Of a stretch of DNA of 64,000 nt, positions 11,226 through 23,241 are shown one piece after another. Below the pieces are notes generated by a model. The model was not told the origin of the DNA, made no database searches, and was given only the letters and a program-made list of their open reading frames with translations. The position numbers were made by a program, and so were the translations under genes. How positions within the stretch are numbered: the first letter of the stretch is position 1; each line of letters starts with the position of its first letter. The stretch comes from Litsea cubeba (taxonomy: Eukaryota > Streptophyta > Magnoliopsida > Laurales > Lauraceae): assembly GCA_012931725.1 (NCBI GenBank), contig CM022951.1, positions 3,455,849 through 3,519,848 on the forward strand, read 5' to 3'.

Positions 11226-11554
11226 CAATTCTTATCAATAATGAAAGACAAGAATTGTGATTTTTGTCTCTTTAAAAAAATACAAACTACAATGAAAAGC
11301 AAGAAAAGGAGGATCTAACTTCTCAGGAGATTGTGGGGGACCCGTTCAGATTGACGGTCGCAAGCCATATATGGACTTCGCCATCATCCATGCAGATGAG
11401 AACAGAGGATGCTATTAATTCGCTTGACTTGGCTATAACCTCAGGTTTTTAGAGGACAAAGACCAAAAGGAGGTCCTATGTCTAATAAAAAGCCGAGTAG
11501 ACGGGCTGAAAAGCCACGTCTAAGCCATTTGGAGGCAGAAGGAGAAGGCAAGGA

Positions 11555-11576
11555 CCTTGGGGGGTACCCCCCAAGG
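11555..11576. repeat. Perfect 22 bp palindrome centred on GGTACC
   Basis: CCTTGGGGGG followed by TACCCCCCAAGG reads the same on both strands. It lies in non-coding repeat-like DNA. Confidence 0.9.
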
Positions 11577-12395
11577 GACTTTTGTCACCTTGTAGCGGTG
11601 GTCGGTGTAGAACTTCCGCAGAGTTTTCTCTCTTTTCCTTCTCTGAATTTTTGTGCTTTGTATGTGTCTCTGTGTTTTTTCCGATCTGGATTTCTTTGGA
11701 ATGCTCTCCTATTTATAGGCTTTTAGGTAGCCATTTAGGAGGGTTTATGAACCTTAATTGTCATAAAGCTACATAAAGGGAGGAGTTACAAGATTGAATT
11801 CTTTATTTTGTAACTCCTTTTTCTTGGCTTCTGATTGGCCGGAGGAGATTGAGGGCATTTAATCGCCTTTAATCTCCATGATGGGAGGAGTTTCATGGGT
11901 TAAATGCCATGAATCTCTTGACTTGTAACTCACGGATGCTTGCTTCTGATTGGTCCATCCAAAGAAATGGATTAATGACTGTAATAAAGCTAGTCAATTA
12001 ATCGCATTAAGTGGTCGTCGAGCAGTTGAAGAGTCGCGGGCCGTGCCGCGTCTTTTGGGATTCTTCTGGTAATGATCATCGATGGATCTTCATGTAGATC
12101 GACATCGGATGACCATGTAACTTAAGGTGTTGGTTGCCAACAGCGGGTCGGTGCCATCTGTCCTGTCGATTTCTCGATCGGTCGGGTAGAAAGCACACTT
12201 TTTTTGGTTGACTAGTTGGCGATCAATGTTGATTTCAATACTCTTAATGATTAACCCGTATTTCTGAAAGATGTCAGAGGATTTGGTGTCTCAAAAGTAT
12301 GAATTTTGGAAAATACCAGAGGCCGGACGATTCGAATCGCGAAAAAAACGGTGAAAAAAGGGGTTTCCGGGGCCCACCGGACGATCCCGGGCCCC

Positions 12396-12419
12396 AGGGT
12401 CGCAGGGGCCTGCGACCCT
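12396..12419. repeat. GC hairpin: 11 bp arms, 2 nt loop
   Basis: AGGGTCGCAGG (12396-12406) pairs with CCTGCGACCCT (12409-12419) around GG. Flanking CCCC and GGGG extend the pairing after a one-base bulge. Confidence 0.9.
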
Positions 12420-13009
12420 AGGGGGTTTTCCCCCTTTTGTCTCGTTTTGTGTCCGTTTTTGCTGTTTTTTCGATTTTTTTTTTTGTATTTTTTCTTGATA
12501 TTTTTGATCATTTATTGGCCTAATTTCCCTGTAGAAAACCTAATGAGAATCCTTGCATTTTATTTTACAAAGTTTCCAATTTCCTGAGAAAGCCGAAGAC
12601 TTTGTTGCGCAGAGCTGCCGATTTTCCGTTAGAAGTTGAAACTGGGTCAAACGATGTCGGAATGACCTGAAATTTGGGGTGAAGCCTGCTGAGCAATAAA
12701 TAAGACCAACCATAGGCTTTTTTTTAGTTTTGAAGCCGTTTGGGGCCCTATCACCAGTAGACTTACTTTTGTCGCGATGCTTGATGTGCGGTCAACCGAT
12801 GTTCGATTGACTTGAAATTTGATGGCGGAAATATGTGTTGATGTGCCTTACTTGTAGAACACGCACTATCAAATCATAATCTCCGACTATCCGCTGGTCA
12901 TCTCTCAGTTGGCATTGTTGATCCCCAAAGACAAAATCAATGGGAGAATTAATGTGGGGAATTTCTATAATTGGCTCTTCATTGCTTGGTGTGTGCATGT
13001 CATCGGTGT

Positions 13010-13440
13010 CTAACTCTGGCAGCTCGGTATGTAATCCGTTGGCACTAGTTCCTCAAAACGGGCTGTGACGTGTGGCGACTTTTCTTCTTGAGTAGCAACT
13101 TCCATTAGATGAGATCTTTTAAGCATCCGCTCCACACGAATTGCTTCCCAAAATGCTTCATACATATCGGTGCATGCCTTCGAGAAAGTGATTGAAATCA
13201 AGTGTATCTCCCAATTCACATAAATAATGTAGCCTTTCAAATTCATCGGCATATTCCATGACAGACAAATCTCCTTATGTCAAAGTAATATACTGTTCAA
13301 AGCAGTCTTTATTTGCATAATATCTTTGCCCATATCTGATTGCATATGTCATCTTTGTAGTCCTTTTGTTGATTTTTGTAAGCCTGCTATTTATTTCAAG
13401 AAGTTGCAATGCCATCAGATGTGTAGATCTGACTTCCACG
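13010..13440 (-). pseudogene. Gypsy gag relic
   Basis: Minus-strand translation shows LSVMEYADEFERL and LCELGDT...FLEGMHRYV, the conserved core of Ty3/Gypsy retrotransposon gag (SV-x-EY-x-x-EF-x-x-L). An in-frame stop precedes the motif and another frame break follows. The zinc knuckle is not visible. Confidence 0.65.
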
Positions 13441-14379
13441 ATCATGTTGGTATAACCGTTGATTGGGTCAAATATGTTGATGAAGAGATGTGCTGATGCA
13501 GAGATGATGTCAGCACAACTTTACTGGGCTTCAAATAGAGTTGAACCTCAAACAAGACAAGCAAGAGCCTGACCCATACCTGACTAGGCCCAATTGAGGG
13601 CCCTTTGTTGCTCGTGTTATGTGCGCAGAAACAAAGGGCTAAACCCTTTTCACTGGCGATGCTCAACGAAAAGAACGAAATAGAGAGAACAGGAGGAGAG
13701 CTCCGACGAAAGGGAAGATGGAGATGCACGACGATGGTGATGGCTGCGGGTCCGACAACAAGTTTGGCGATGGAAAGGTGCGGCAACGAGGAGAGAACAG
13801 GAGGCGGCGTTTGTGGTGCACGGTACACACTTTCTCGTCCTGCTTCTCCTTTTTCTTCTTCTTTTGTTTTTCTTTCTTTTCTCTCTCTGCTGGGGACGAT
13901 TGGGGTTCTGCTGGGGAATGGTTTTTTTTTTCACCTCTGTGTGCAGAGCGGAGGGGAGATGGTGAGAATGATGGCTGGTTCCACTGAGACAGCGTGACGG
14001 CATGACGAAGAGGGCAGCGCGACGACGAGGACGTATGCAGTGGAGGCAAGCACCAGCGAACAACGTTGGGATGCGCTCTGTAACGATGATGATGGCAGTG
14101 GCGCATGACAGCGGAGACGAGGATGGATTTCTGGTTGGATGTTGGACTCGGTGAAGTAGGGTAGCAGCGGATCTAGAATGGATTTTTTGGTTTGACGGGA
14201 GGATGGTAGGCGGTGGATTTGGGGCCTCGGTAGTAGGGTGGTGGTGGTATTTGGTAACTGTGGGATCGTCTGACAGGAGACGATGGGTTTTGGGTACGGC
14301 AGGGGGCGAAAGGGGATGAAAAAGGCTAACACGCCGACGATCGAAAAAGGCTAACACGCCGACGATCGAGGGATTGTTC

Positions 14380-14392
14380 GGCTTTGATACCA
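14380..14392 (-). promoter_or_regulatory. Primer-binding site (initiator Met tRNA type)
   Basis: On the minus strand TGGTATCAAAGCC lies two bases inside the LTR. It matches the complement of the plant initiator tRNA-Met 3' end (TGGTATCAGAGCC) with one mismatch. It fixes the element's orientation. Confidence 0.75.
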
Positions 14393-14394
14393 AT

Positions 14395-14699
14395 TGATGC
14401 AGGCCCTAGGGTTAGGGCTTTTGGTGGAAGTGCTAAAACCACAATGGGTGCCGAAGCACGTGTCCGAAGACACAACGCACCTCAATGGAAAAACCCAATC
14501 TGATTAATCAACTATGAGAAATAATTCTCTACAATGCCATATAAATAGGAAAACACAACTTAAGCCCTAAGAAACCTAATTAAAATAGGAAACCTAATTC
14601 TAAATACAACTCATCAAATAAAACTATTAAGTATTAACAATTAAATAAGTCCTAACTCTACGTGGGTCCTACACGTGGCCATGAGGTCTAGCTGCATCA
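14395..14699 (-). repeat. LTR of the minus-strand Gypsy remnant
   Basis: 305 bp, ends TGATGCAG and CTGCATCA as perfect terminal inverted repeats, next to a primer-binding site at its inner edge. Contains CACGTG and TATAAATA on the minus-strand transcription side. Related LTR sequence occurs at 62720-63082. Confidence 0.8.
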
Positions 14700-15336
14700 C
14701 ATGTCCTCCTTTGCTTTTATTGGTACTTTAAGTAGTGCATTTTCCTTTGTTTGGGGATAGCTAAATGAGTCAGTGATAGAGTATCAACTTATGCTTTATG
14801 CTGGGTGGCTAATGGAAAGCATTTAGATATGAGAATTCAAGAAATTTTTCATTTGTTTTCCATTTACTTCCTGGCATCTACCAATTAGAAAATGTTACTG
14901 TAAGTGGTTGAAAACATGTTTTTTGGGGCTTTGTCCATCCATATGGACCTGTACCTTTTTCTTTCATGGAATGGTTGAAATGAGCTTGTATAGTTATTTT
15001 TTCCTGGTCCTACTTTATTGGTTGATATTTTATTGTTTATGCAAATTTATTTTAATTTTTTATTATTGCCTTTTGTTTACTTATCTCTCTTAGTACACTT
15101 AGTTTTATACCTTTATTGAAGTATTCTTTTATATATACTAGTATACTACTTTGATATTGTAGATGTAATACTACATTGTATTAGTTATTACTCATGCACA
15201 TATTACATAATGTTATGTAATATTAAAGTAGTTGATGGTCTTTGCTTGAATTATAATGCACTATTTTATAATTTTCTTGCATTTTGTGCTCTTTGCTTGA
15301 ATTATTATGCTCTATTTTATAATTTTCTTGCATTTT

Positions 15337-15371
<35 letters not shown>

Positions 15372-15549
15372 TTTTAGAAAAAAAATGGAATTCAGGAGGT
15401 GTACTTAGAAGATTACTCTTCAAGCATTGCCTTTTTGAAGGCTCATTGCCTGGCCTGGTGCCTCCACCCCGCAGAAGCCATTTATAACTTGAAAGATAAG
15501 TATTGGCCAATTTATTATAGCTGATGAACTCTTATCATCTGCCTTGCAG
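14700..15549. other. Non-coding stretch upstream of RPS15A exon 2 (likely intron 1)
   Basis: T-rich, no protein frame. It contains a 51 bp tandem duplication (15241-15337) and a (CT)n microsatellite (15338-15368). It leads into the splice acceptor at 15549, so at least its right part should be intron 1 of RPS15A. No first exon is found on the plus strand here or further upstream in the window. Confidence 0.5.
15338..15368. repeat. (CT)n microsatellite
   Basis: About 15 uninterrupted CT dinucleotides, directly after a tandem pair of 51 bp units sharing TTTGCTTGAATTA. Confidence 0.95.
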
Positions 15550-17514
15550 GATATATCAAAGATTTTCAAGTCTTCGATCCACATAGGGTGGGAAGGATTA
15601 CTGTAGAACTGCAAGGTCGGATAAATGATTGCCGGGCACTCACATATAGGCAGGACTTAAAGGCTATGGATATTGAAGAGTACAGATTGCGTATGCTACC
15701 GACACAACAGGTGTGTACTTTGATAGTTGTGCATGCATTTTATTGAACTTAAGCTAATTTGTTGTTTGGCTCCTCTTTCTTCCTCTTCTATATTATGAAC
15801 TCCCGTCTTTCCCTCTATTGTCCTATCTATAATCTTCCCATTCCAGTTTAAATATTTAGCAGTAACACCTCACTATCTACATGGTGTCTACCAGAAGGTT
15901 TTGAAATTGAGCCCTTACATCCATGAAGCATCCATTATCATCTTACGTCTCCATCCTTTGTCTTGTGGCATCTGTTGGATGGCTCCTTAGTCCTAATAAT
16001 ATTGCCTGAAAGTAAACAATAACTATACCAATTGTTTCATCCTTAATTCAAAAACTCACTTGCCCTGACTCGGCCAATTCAACTCTAACTCGAAGGAAAC
16101 TAACTCACCCAGTCAAATGATTCTAATGGAGTGCCAAAGACTTGCTGAAAGTCTTACTCGATTTGATGCCCTTCCAGGCCCAGTTTATAAATGTGGCCTT
16201 TATCTTGCATAATCCGTTGAAGCCTACACATTAGTGCCGTAGCCATATTTTGACTATGCATACCGATGGCTTATCTTGATTTGATGCTTGTCATACTAAT
16301 GATTTTGAATTTTTTGTACACACTCGATCGCAATATTAGAAGGAAGTCCCATGGATATTGAATTTGTTGAGTTCATTGGAAGCTGTGTACACAATATGCA
16401 ACCTATGTTACCCAGATATGCATTTTATATAGTAGGGGCATACAGTTGATACAGCAGATGCATGGATTTACAGAGAAAATAAAGTTTTGGATATCATACA
16501 ACACAGATTCATTTCTGATTTTGGAATATCTGGGTATCATAATATGTATCAGGCAGATGGTGATCTACAAGTACCCAACGGTTAGGTGCATTGTCATCAC
16601 CATCATAATCTTAGCTTTATCCCATCGATCTTGATCTATACACTGCAAATGGTTCGCACCATTAGAAAGTGGAGAGGTAGATGATTTGCGCTAGGTCCGG
16701 TTGAGCTTAGAGTATGAAATATAGTGCACAGATTCTTCATATTTTCTGGGAGTAAGAAGTTGGAGATGTTTGGAAGGGAGCCAAACAGTCCACTCTTTGT
16801 TATACTGAAGCAATGTTTTCTCTGTCGCCTCTCTCAAGGAAAAAGGGACACTTGTCGATGTTTGTGTAAAAGCCATGTTAGGATCAAAACCATGAGGTGA
16901 GGGGTGGGTCGGGATCATTTCCTCCGTTTGAACCATAAATTGCGGTGCCTCATGTTTGTGATGCTCATACCATCCCACATGTAACAGAGTCTACATTAGG
17001 CATCTACCACATATGTAAGTTCCATTGGACCTCTCTAGACATCTGATGTAATGGCTCTAAAATAGACATTTGGTGTAGTAACTCCACCTTAAGCGGCTGA
17101 CCATCATGGACACGCAGCTACCTCTGACAGTCTGAATTTGGGTATCTGTCTAATTTGGAGATTGCATGTTTATCTGTTGGGATCAGATGGGGTCCATGAA
17201 CATGACAGATGACCTACCTTTTTTCTTTATATATATATTTAGGTCAGCGATTTCTTGCTTCACTCCCCAAATAATGACCCTAAAACATCATATTTGGTGG
17301 TTCTGTTTCCATCTCATGCTAAGATAATTTGTTCTTTCTTTTAAAGATCCAAATAAATAACTAAATTAATTAATCTTTTTTCTTTCTTTGATTGAATTCT
17401 TTCCTTTTTTTTCAGTGCGGCTACGTTGTGATTACAACTCCTAATGGCGTTTTGGATCATGAAGAAGCCATCAAACAAAATGTGGGTGGTCAGGTTCTTG
17501 GGTATTTTCATTGA
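15550..17514 (+). CDS. RPS15A: Small ribosomal subunit protein S15a (uS8, type II), exons 2 and 3 only
   Basis: Exon 2 is 15550-15710 (acceptor TTGCAG, donor CAG/GTGTGT) and encodes YIKDFQVFDPHRVGR...LQGRINDC...LTYRQD to LPTQQ. Exon 3 is 17416-17514 (acceptor TTTCAG) and encodes GYVVITTPNGVLDHEE ... GGQVLGYFH and a TGA stop. The two exons join in frame. This is the C-terminal two thirds of the uS8 family, closest to the plant type II proteins (RPS15aB/E), which have been reported in mitochondria. Exon 2 begins at codon position 2, so a preceding exon ending in one base of a Gly codon is needed; exactly such exons occur on the opposite strand at 25896 and 22489. One family residue is changed (Trp before GYV is Cys). 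The intron has no recognisable element. Confidence 0.9.
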
Positions 17515-18743
17515 TAGCTTTGGAGGATAGGGGACTTCTTTTGTGCAGTTACAACAAAGTTCTTCCCAGGCAGACATCTGTTGTAGGTCTTCTAAATTTA
17601 GTTTCCATGCCTATGAGCCTCTAAGGGCAATGATTATGTTGTGTATCGTTAGAAATTTATTTTCTTCCAGATTGGTTTAAATGTCATGACTACCAATCTA
17701 CTTATGACCATATCAATCTGCCAACTAGATGTGAGTGAATAATCTGTTGTATGATTTATGTGCAAAAATGTTTGGTTCCCATAAGGTATTCTGCCTGGTG
17801 TATCCAATCCATCTACAGCCATCTGTGGAGGCGCCTCGGAAGCACATCAGGCAATGAACCATTGAACCTTATTAGTCACCGTGGAGAGCTCTCCGAGTTG
17901 ACTCTTGACTGTTTGAAGTCATCTCATTTTGATGAGGGACCGAGTAAAAACAAATGAAGGGTTGACCCAACTGAGTCATCTCGTTTTAATAAGTTATTTG
18001 CATTCTGAGTCATTTAATATTTAGATCTAATTTTAAATAATTAAAATTTATTTATAAGTAATTATGCATGAGGTTTAATGTCAATAATTAAAAAATGATG
18101 ACCGGAATGTAATTTGAAACTTATATTTGATCTTTTAGATTCGATATTTGGACTAATAAATTATATAATATATATTATCTTTTCTTTTATTTAAATTATT
18201 GTAGTGTTTTTCTTGCATATATAAATTTATAAATTTAAATTGATTATCATGAATGCACGTAAATAGGTGTATATTTATATTTTTAATAGTAATGGATTCA
18301 TTCTTGAATATTTCTGAAATTATTTAAAAAAAATATGATTCTCCCGAGTCTTCTTGTTGACTCATTCCGAGTTAGTTTTTTTTTGCATTAGAGGAGTCGA
18401 GTCTGAGTCATGGATTTTCCAACTTTGGTCACCACCATTTATTTGGCAGGGAGTGTTTGGTGATTAGGACGATTTGCTGGAACTGGGTTTTTCATATGCT
18501 AATTTTAAATATGTGAAATACATTACTATGTTTGCATAACGAGTAAATGTGTACATCGAACGGTTTTAGATGTGGATCTTTTTTGAAGTGTTTCATAAAT
18601 TTCTCAAAATCCATGAGAACTTAAGTTATGAAATTAGATGTCTTAGGATTTATCAAATCATAAAGAAGAGGAACGCCTAGGTTACCAATTTGGGGTCCCT
18701 AATGTGCAGAAAATAAAAAATAAAAAAATCATGTGGTCGCAAG
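17515..18743. other. 3' flank of RPS15A and AT-rich spacer
   Basis: The first 200 bp may include the 3'UTR; no polyadenylation signal can be fixed. The rest is AT-rich DNA with no convincing frame or repeat ends. Confidence 0.4.
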
Positions 18744-18960
18744 TAGGGATGGCAATGGGGTGGGTTTTGGTAAACCCCAACCCACCGTCTCAATTTTATA
18801 TCATCCAAACTTGAACCATCCCATGAGGGGTCGCTAGTATGTGATACCAAACCTACCCCGATTGGGTATAGAAATAACTATGGCAGAGATTAAACACGGC
18901 ATCATCTTTTTCCACCTCCCTTGAGTTAATGCCCAACACCACCTATACCACATAAGTTTT
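18744..18960. mobile_element. hAT-like end fragment (TAGGGATGGCAATGGGG)
   Basis: The string TAGGGATGGCAATGGGG followed by GGGTTT and CCCCAACCCACC words is a familiar left end of plant hAT-like elements. No right end or TSD was identified, so this is a relic call. Confidence 0.35.
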
Positions 18961-18989
18961 GTTTGTACCATTGGAAATAAATCAATATC

Positions 18990-20520
18990 TATCTACTATT
19001 ATAAAAGAGGCTTGATTGTAAATTTTTTCACTACACCATTGTGGGCCCACTCTCTATTTTTTTTATTATAAATCTATATTATATATATTATAATACATAT
19101 ATATATATTACATTGTGGAGCCCACCTCTAAATATTATAATGTAAAATTTTTCACTACACCATTGTGGGTTCCACCCCCAAATATTATAATACCTCAAAT
19201 ATAATAACATAATATAATAAAATATTATTATGAGAAATTACAAAATTCTTCACTACACCTTTGTAAGGCCCACCCCCAAATATTATAATATAATATAATA
19301 ATATTTTTTTTCACTACATTCTAGGGCCCACCCTCTATTTTTTATTATAAATCTATATTATATATATTATAATGCAAATATATATATTATATTGTGGGGC
19401 CCACCCCCAAATATTATAATGTAAACTTTTTAACTACACCATTGTGGGGTCCACCCCCAAGTATTATAATATAATATAATAATATATTTATTATGAGAAA
19501 TTATAATTTTTTTCACTATCTCCTATCTTCTACTATTCTACTATAATAAAAGAGAGCAAGATTTATAACTTTTTACTTTTTTTCACTGCACACTTGCCCA
19601 ATGAAATGGAAGATGTGGGCCCCACTTAAGATAATAATAATATAATCTATATATTATTATTACCCTTTTAAGAGAGAAGAACTTGGACCCCACTTATATA
19701 ATAATAATATAATCTATACATTATTATTATTAAGAACAAAATGACATAACTTGTGTGGGTCCCACTTAGATAATAATAATATAATCTATATATTATTATT
19801 ACCCTTTTAAAAGAGAAGAACTTGGGCCCCACTTATATAATAATAAGAGTATAAAAGAGAAGAATTTGTGTGGGCCCTACTTATATAATAATAATATAAT
19901 CTATACATTATTATTATTATTATTTCTCTATCTCTATCTCTATATCTCTACTATTAATTAATTAATCAACTATTATAAAAGAGAGCAAGATGTAATTTTT
20001 TTTTCACTACATTTGCCCAATCACATGCAAGATGTGGGTCCACTTAAGATAGTAATAATATAATAATATAATATATATATATTATTATTATCCTTCTAGA
20101 AGAGAACTTGTGTGGGCCCCACCTATATAATAATATAATCTATATATTATTATTATCCTTCTAAAAGAGAAGAACTTAGACCCCACTCATATAATAATAA
20201 GATTACAAAAGAGAAGAACTTATGTGGGCCCCACCTATATAATAATATAATTTATACATTATTATTATTTCTCTATCTCTATCTCTATATCTATATCTAT
20301 ATCTATACCCTTATATAAAAGAGAGTAAAGTGTAATACTTTTTCACCACATACCTACCCAATAAAATGCAAGATGTGGGCCCCACTTATTATTTTTATTT
20401 TTCACTACACACCTGTCCAATAAAATGCAAGATGTGGGTCCCACTTAGTATTATTATAGATATATATAGATATGCCCAATAAACTGCAAGATGTGGGCCC
20501 CACTTAACATAATAGTTGTA
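18990..20520. repeat. AT-rich degenerate tandem array with GTGGGCCCCAC palindromes
   Basis: Two sub-arrays. From 19020 to 19500, about five copies of a 60-150 bp unit starting TTCACTACACCATTGTGGG. From 19540 to 20510, about a dozen copies of GTGGGCCCCACTTA followed by ATAATAATAATATAATCTATA. A phrase like TATTATAAAAGAGAGCAAG restarts near 18997, 19543, 19970 and 20307, suggesting a higher-order unit of 340-550 bp. No coding potential. Confidence 0.8.
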
Positions 20521-22130
20521 TTGATCTTGATACATACCCCTGTTGGAAGAAAAATCACAAGTTGGATAATGTAATAACTACTACTAAATATTATTGATCT
20601 TCTAATATTAGTGATTGCTAAAGATAATTCAATAAATGCAATTTAGTAGTTGGTCTTATAGATTACTATCGTAAAATTGTTGTTGTTCTGTACAATTTTT
20701 AATTTCTTAATATACAACTTTTGTGAAATTTCTTTTATCATAAAAGGGCATTTCAAGGGCATGAATATATTTATTTATTATTGCTCTTACTCATGAGGTT
20801 TAAATTGAAAAACTTTGATCATTTTCTAATATATTTATTTCTTTCATCATTGCAAGCTTCTTCTTCTTCTTCTTTTTTCATATATTTCAATGAAGCGTCA
20901 TGCATTTCCTTAAAGGAAAAACGAGAATTTCATAGAAACTGCTTGTTATGCTAGCATTACTACTAACTTCAGAGTCAGTGAATGAAGTGATCGTTTTAAG
21001 TGTAAACAACTAAAATAAGTATATGATGCTGAGCTGCAGCAAATTCAGTTTGTCTTTGTTCGTTTTGAATTTCTCTTACTTTGATCAGCACTCCTATCCC
21101 CTATACAGAATAGAGCTGAAGAGTTGATCTAGAATACCTACGTTACATTCTTATGTATTTCTTAATAGGAAGGTCCAATTATTTTGCCAGATTTGTATTT
21201 GTAGCTTTTTGTTTTTTGGTATTTTTTCCCTATGGATATCTCTATTTGTGAGCTTCCATTTAACTGAACTTCTATGATTACTTTGTATTATCCTTTTCTT
21301 ACTGTGTATAAAATATAGCACTTTGTATCAAGCAAAAGAAGGAACAAGAAAGAGTATATCAAAGGCTAAAAGCCCCTTGTAAGGGCAAACGTTAAAATTT
21401 TCAAAACCAACAAAATGCAAATCCATATTAAAGTTGGAGACAGAACTTTCCTCCAAAACCTTAAACACAGAATACTGTCAAATTAAAGTGAGTGCTAATT
21501 CATGAGGAGGCGGGGGGGCCCCCCTACACCCTCCACACCAAAAATTAAAAAAGACACAGCATTCACCCCAAATTCACTGATATAGATAGATGAGATTTGA
21601 AGAACCCTAACAAATGGGTCTCACACTCTCACTTGAGTTGCAGAAATACTAATTGAAGTTTGCACACAAAATCTATATCAGCTGGGATGTAACACAGTCG
21701 AATTTTTAAAAAAAAGCCCTGGTTGTAAGGGAAGTGTATTGAGTGGATTAGAAATCATTAGAGTTAGTACCAATTTTCAGTGGACTTGGATGTGGCTGAA
21801 GTTCAAGCTATTTAGCAAACTCATTCAATATTTCCATGGGTAACTGTGTATATCAAAAACATCTTGAAAATCACTAGGTCCATGCAATATGGTGAGCAGG
21901 AATTATGGAGAGTAGCATACATGGTTAGGAAAATTAAGAACTTAATCAACTCCCTCTCCCTCTTTCTAAGCATAGATGTTTTCAATCCTAGATCCAAATA
22001 GCTAGAATAGTCTAGTATGCAACTAGGGAGGACGGCGGCATTCTTCATCCAAAGTAAGCACCCCAGATAAACAAAATAATTGATCGAATGGTAGGTTGAC
22101 CCACCAATCAGAAACGAATTACAGTATTCC
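20521..22130. other. Non-coding spacer
   Basis: AT-rich with TTC repeats near 20860 and a C-run near 21510. No element ends or conserved frames. The short frame on the minus strand at 21821-22225 resembles no known protein. Confidence 0.4.
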
Positions 22131-22488
22131 AACCCCAATTTCCCTCGCTTGTCTAATGATCCACATAAAGTCCAGTTGTTTGATTTACACAAGAACCCCA
22201 TATATACATGCCTGATGCCTCTCATCTTTCTTTAAAAAAAAAAAAAAAAAAAACTCAGTATAACTAAATCATTGCCCAAATAGTGTTTTGGGGTCACGAA
22301 AGACATAATAGAAATGTAATGGATAAGAACAAAACAAGCCCTTTCGAGCTTAAACTCACTATACTTTTATTATAATCTCATCTCAGAAGAACCAAAAGAA
22401 AAGAAAAAAAAACAGAGAGAGAGAAAGGGAGAAGAAAATGGGGTCAGCATTAGAGACCTGATATTAAAATGGGTTGCTTGTAAAATAC

Positions 22489-22617
22489 CTCGATCTTTCA
22501 TGATCTTGAGAAACGAAGTCATATAGTGGAAATGGGTTTCAGATTAGTCGTCGCTTTCCCTCTCCACTCTATATTTATGATCGTCGACAACACATCATTC
22601 AAAATCCTTCTTCCCAT
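22489..22617 (-). pseudogene. RPS15A: RPS15A first coding exon, frameshifted copy (unit 1)
   Basis: Minus strand, ATG at 22617. It starts MGRRILND and matches the uS8 N-terminus up to NLKPIST. Relative to unit 2 one base is missing around 22531, giving a premature TGA; the remaining SFLKIMKDRG part is then out of frame. Other changes (for example RGKA preceded by Trp instead of Arg) also depart from the family. The acceptor (AAACAG upstream of the ATG) and the donor GAG/GTATTT at 22488 are intact. No matching exon 2 lies downstream on this strand. Confidence 0.85.
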
Positions 22618-23031
22618 ATTCTCTGTTTTAACAAAACTCCATGACCAATCAACAACCACAGTACGAAAATCCAACGACTGTAACATCAAAGTCGTCATTG
22701 GAATCTCTTCGCGTGCCCCTTTGATGTTATGGTGCGGCCGACATCCATCAACGATTTGAAGCAATGGATCTCACCCCAACTTCGAACCAAAGAGAGAGAA
22801 GAAAAAGAGAAATAAGGAAGGAAAGAGACCTAACCTTATCAACGAGAAATGGCCTTCTTCTTCTTCGTCTTCTTTGGTTTGGTTAGGGTTCTCTTCGCTG
22901 CTATTTCAAAGAAACCCCACTTCAGTATCATCATGTTCGGAATCAAGGGATGAAAGAAAAACGTCTCTGATTCACCATTTTCTTCAGAATATGAAAGAAG
23001 AAGAAGAAGAAGAAGAGTTAAAAATACGCAC

Positions 23032-23241
23032 CTGTCTTGTAGTGTTGTTACTCGAATCTATCTGATGAGAGAAAAGGTGGGAAGATAGGGTTTTCATTTC
23101 TTGCTGGGTTGGGCTACCTGGGAAGTAGTGGGATGATTTGAGAACCCAAGGGCTTGCGTGTGAATTTGCTAATGGGTATCCGATAATTCGAGTAGCCAAA
23201 GTCAGTACATAATGAAATGAGCCTAATACTTATTTTGGGCC
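23032..23241 (-). promoter_or_regulatory. RPS15A: RPS15A promoter and 5'UTR exon (unit 1)
   Basis: On the minus strand a 5'UTR exon ends CAAGACAG with donor GTGCGT (intron starts at 23031). Just upstream lie a telo-box (AAACCCTA, plus-strand TAGGGTTT at 23086-23093) and site II type elements TGGGCT (23110-23115) and TGGGCC (23236-23241). Telo-box plus site II is the usual promoter signature of plant ribosomal protein genes. The UTR intron is about 410 bp. Confidence 0.7.

Larger units (their letters stand above)
10641..12760. other. Repeat-like stretch, possibly a long-LTR Gypsy fragment
   Basis: No conserved protein frame. It holds a copy of the gap-flanking repeat (10871-10932), a short tandem repeat (11146-11225), two strong GC palindromes, and near 12137 the end-like sequence GCCAACA followed by CGGTGCCATCTGT. 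That last string resembles the primer-binding region of Tat/Athila Gypsy elements. The identity is inference only. Confidence 0.35.
12761..14699 (-). mobile_element. Minus-strand Gypsy remnant (5' LTR, PBS, leader, gag part)
   Basis: Reading on the minus strand: LTR 14699-14395, a primer-binding site, about 950 bp of leader, then a gag relic at about 13440-13010. Protease, reverse transcriptase, integrase and the 3' LTR are not found; the element fades out around 12760. The LTR ends (TGATGCAG / CTGCATCA) define a group also seen at 32626, 35718 and 55180. The long open frames on both strands of 13440-14400 are leader sequence, not genes. Confidence 0.65.

Noticed and set aside
13442..14393. 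Overlapping open frames of 130-250 codons on both strands
   Set aside because: Composition is Arg/Ser/Pro-rich on one strand and Gly/Glu-rich on the other, with no domain. The block is the leader of a minus-strand LTR element (PBS at 14380).
18990..20520. CRISPR-like regular repeats
   Set aside because: Units are AT-rich, degenerate and of variable length in a plant nuclear context; no spacers and no cas genes.
18990..20520. Helitron based on TCT-TACTATTATAAAAG-like starts
   Set aside because: Start phrase recurs several times but no 3' hairpin plus CTRR end or Rep/helicase frame could be located.
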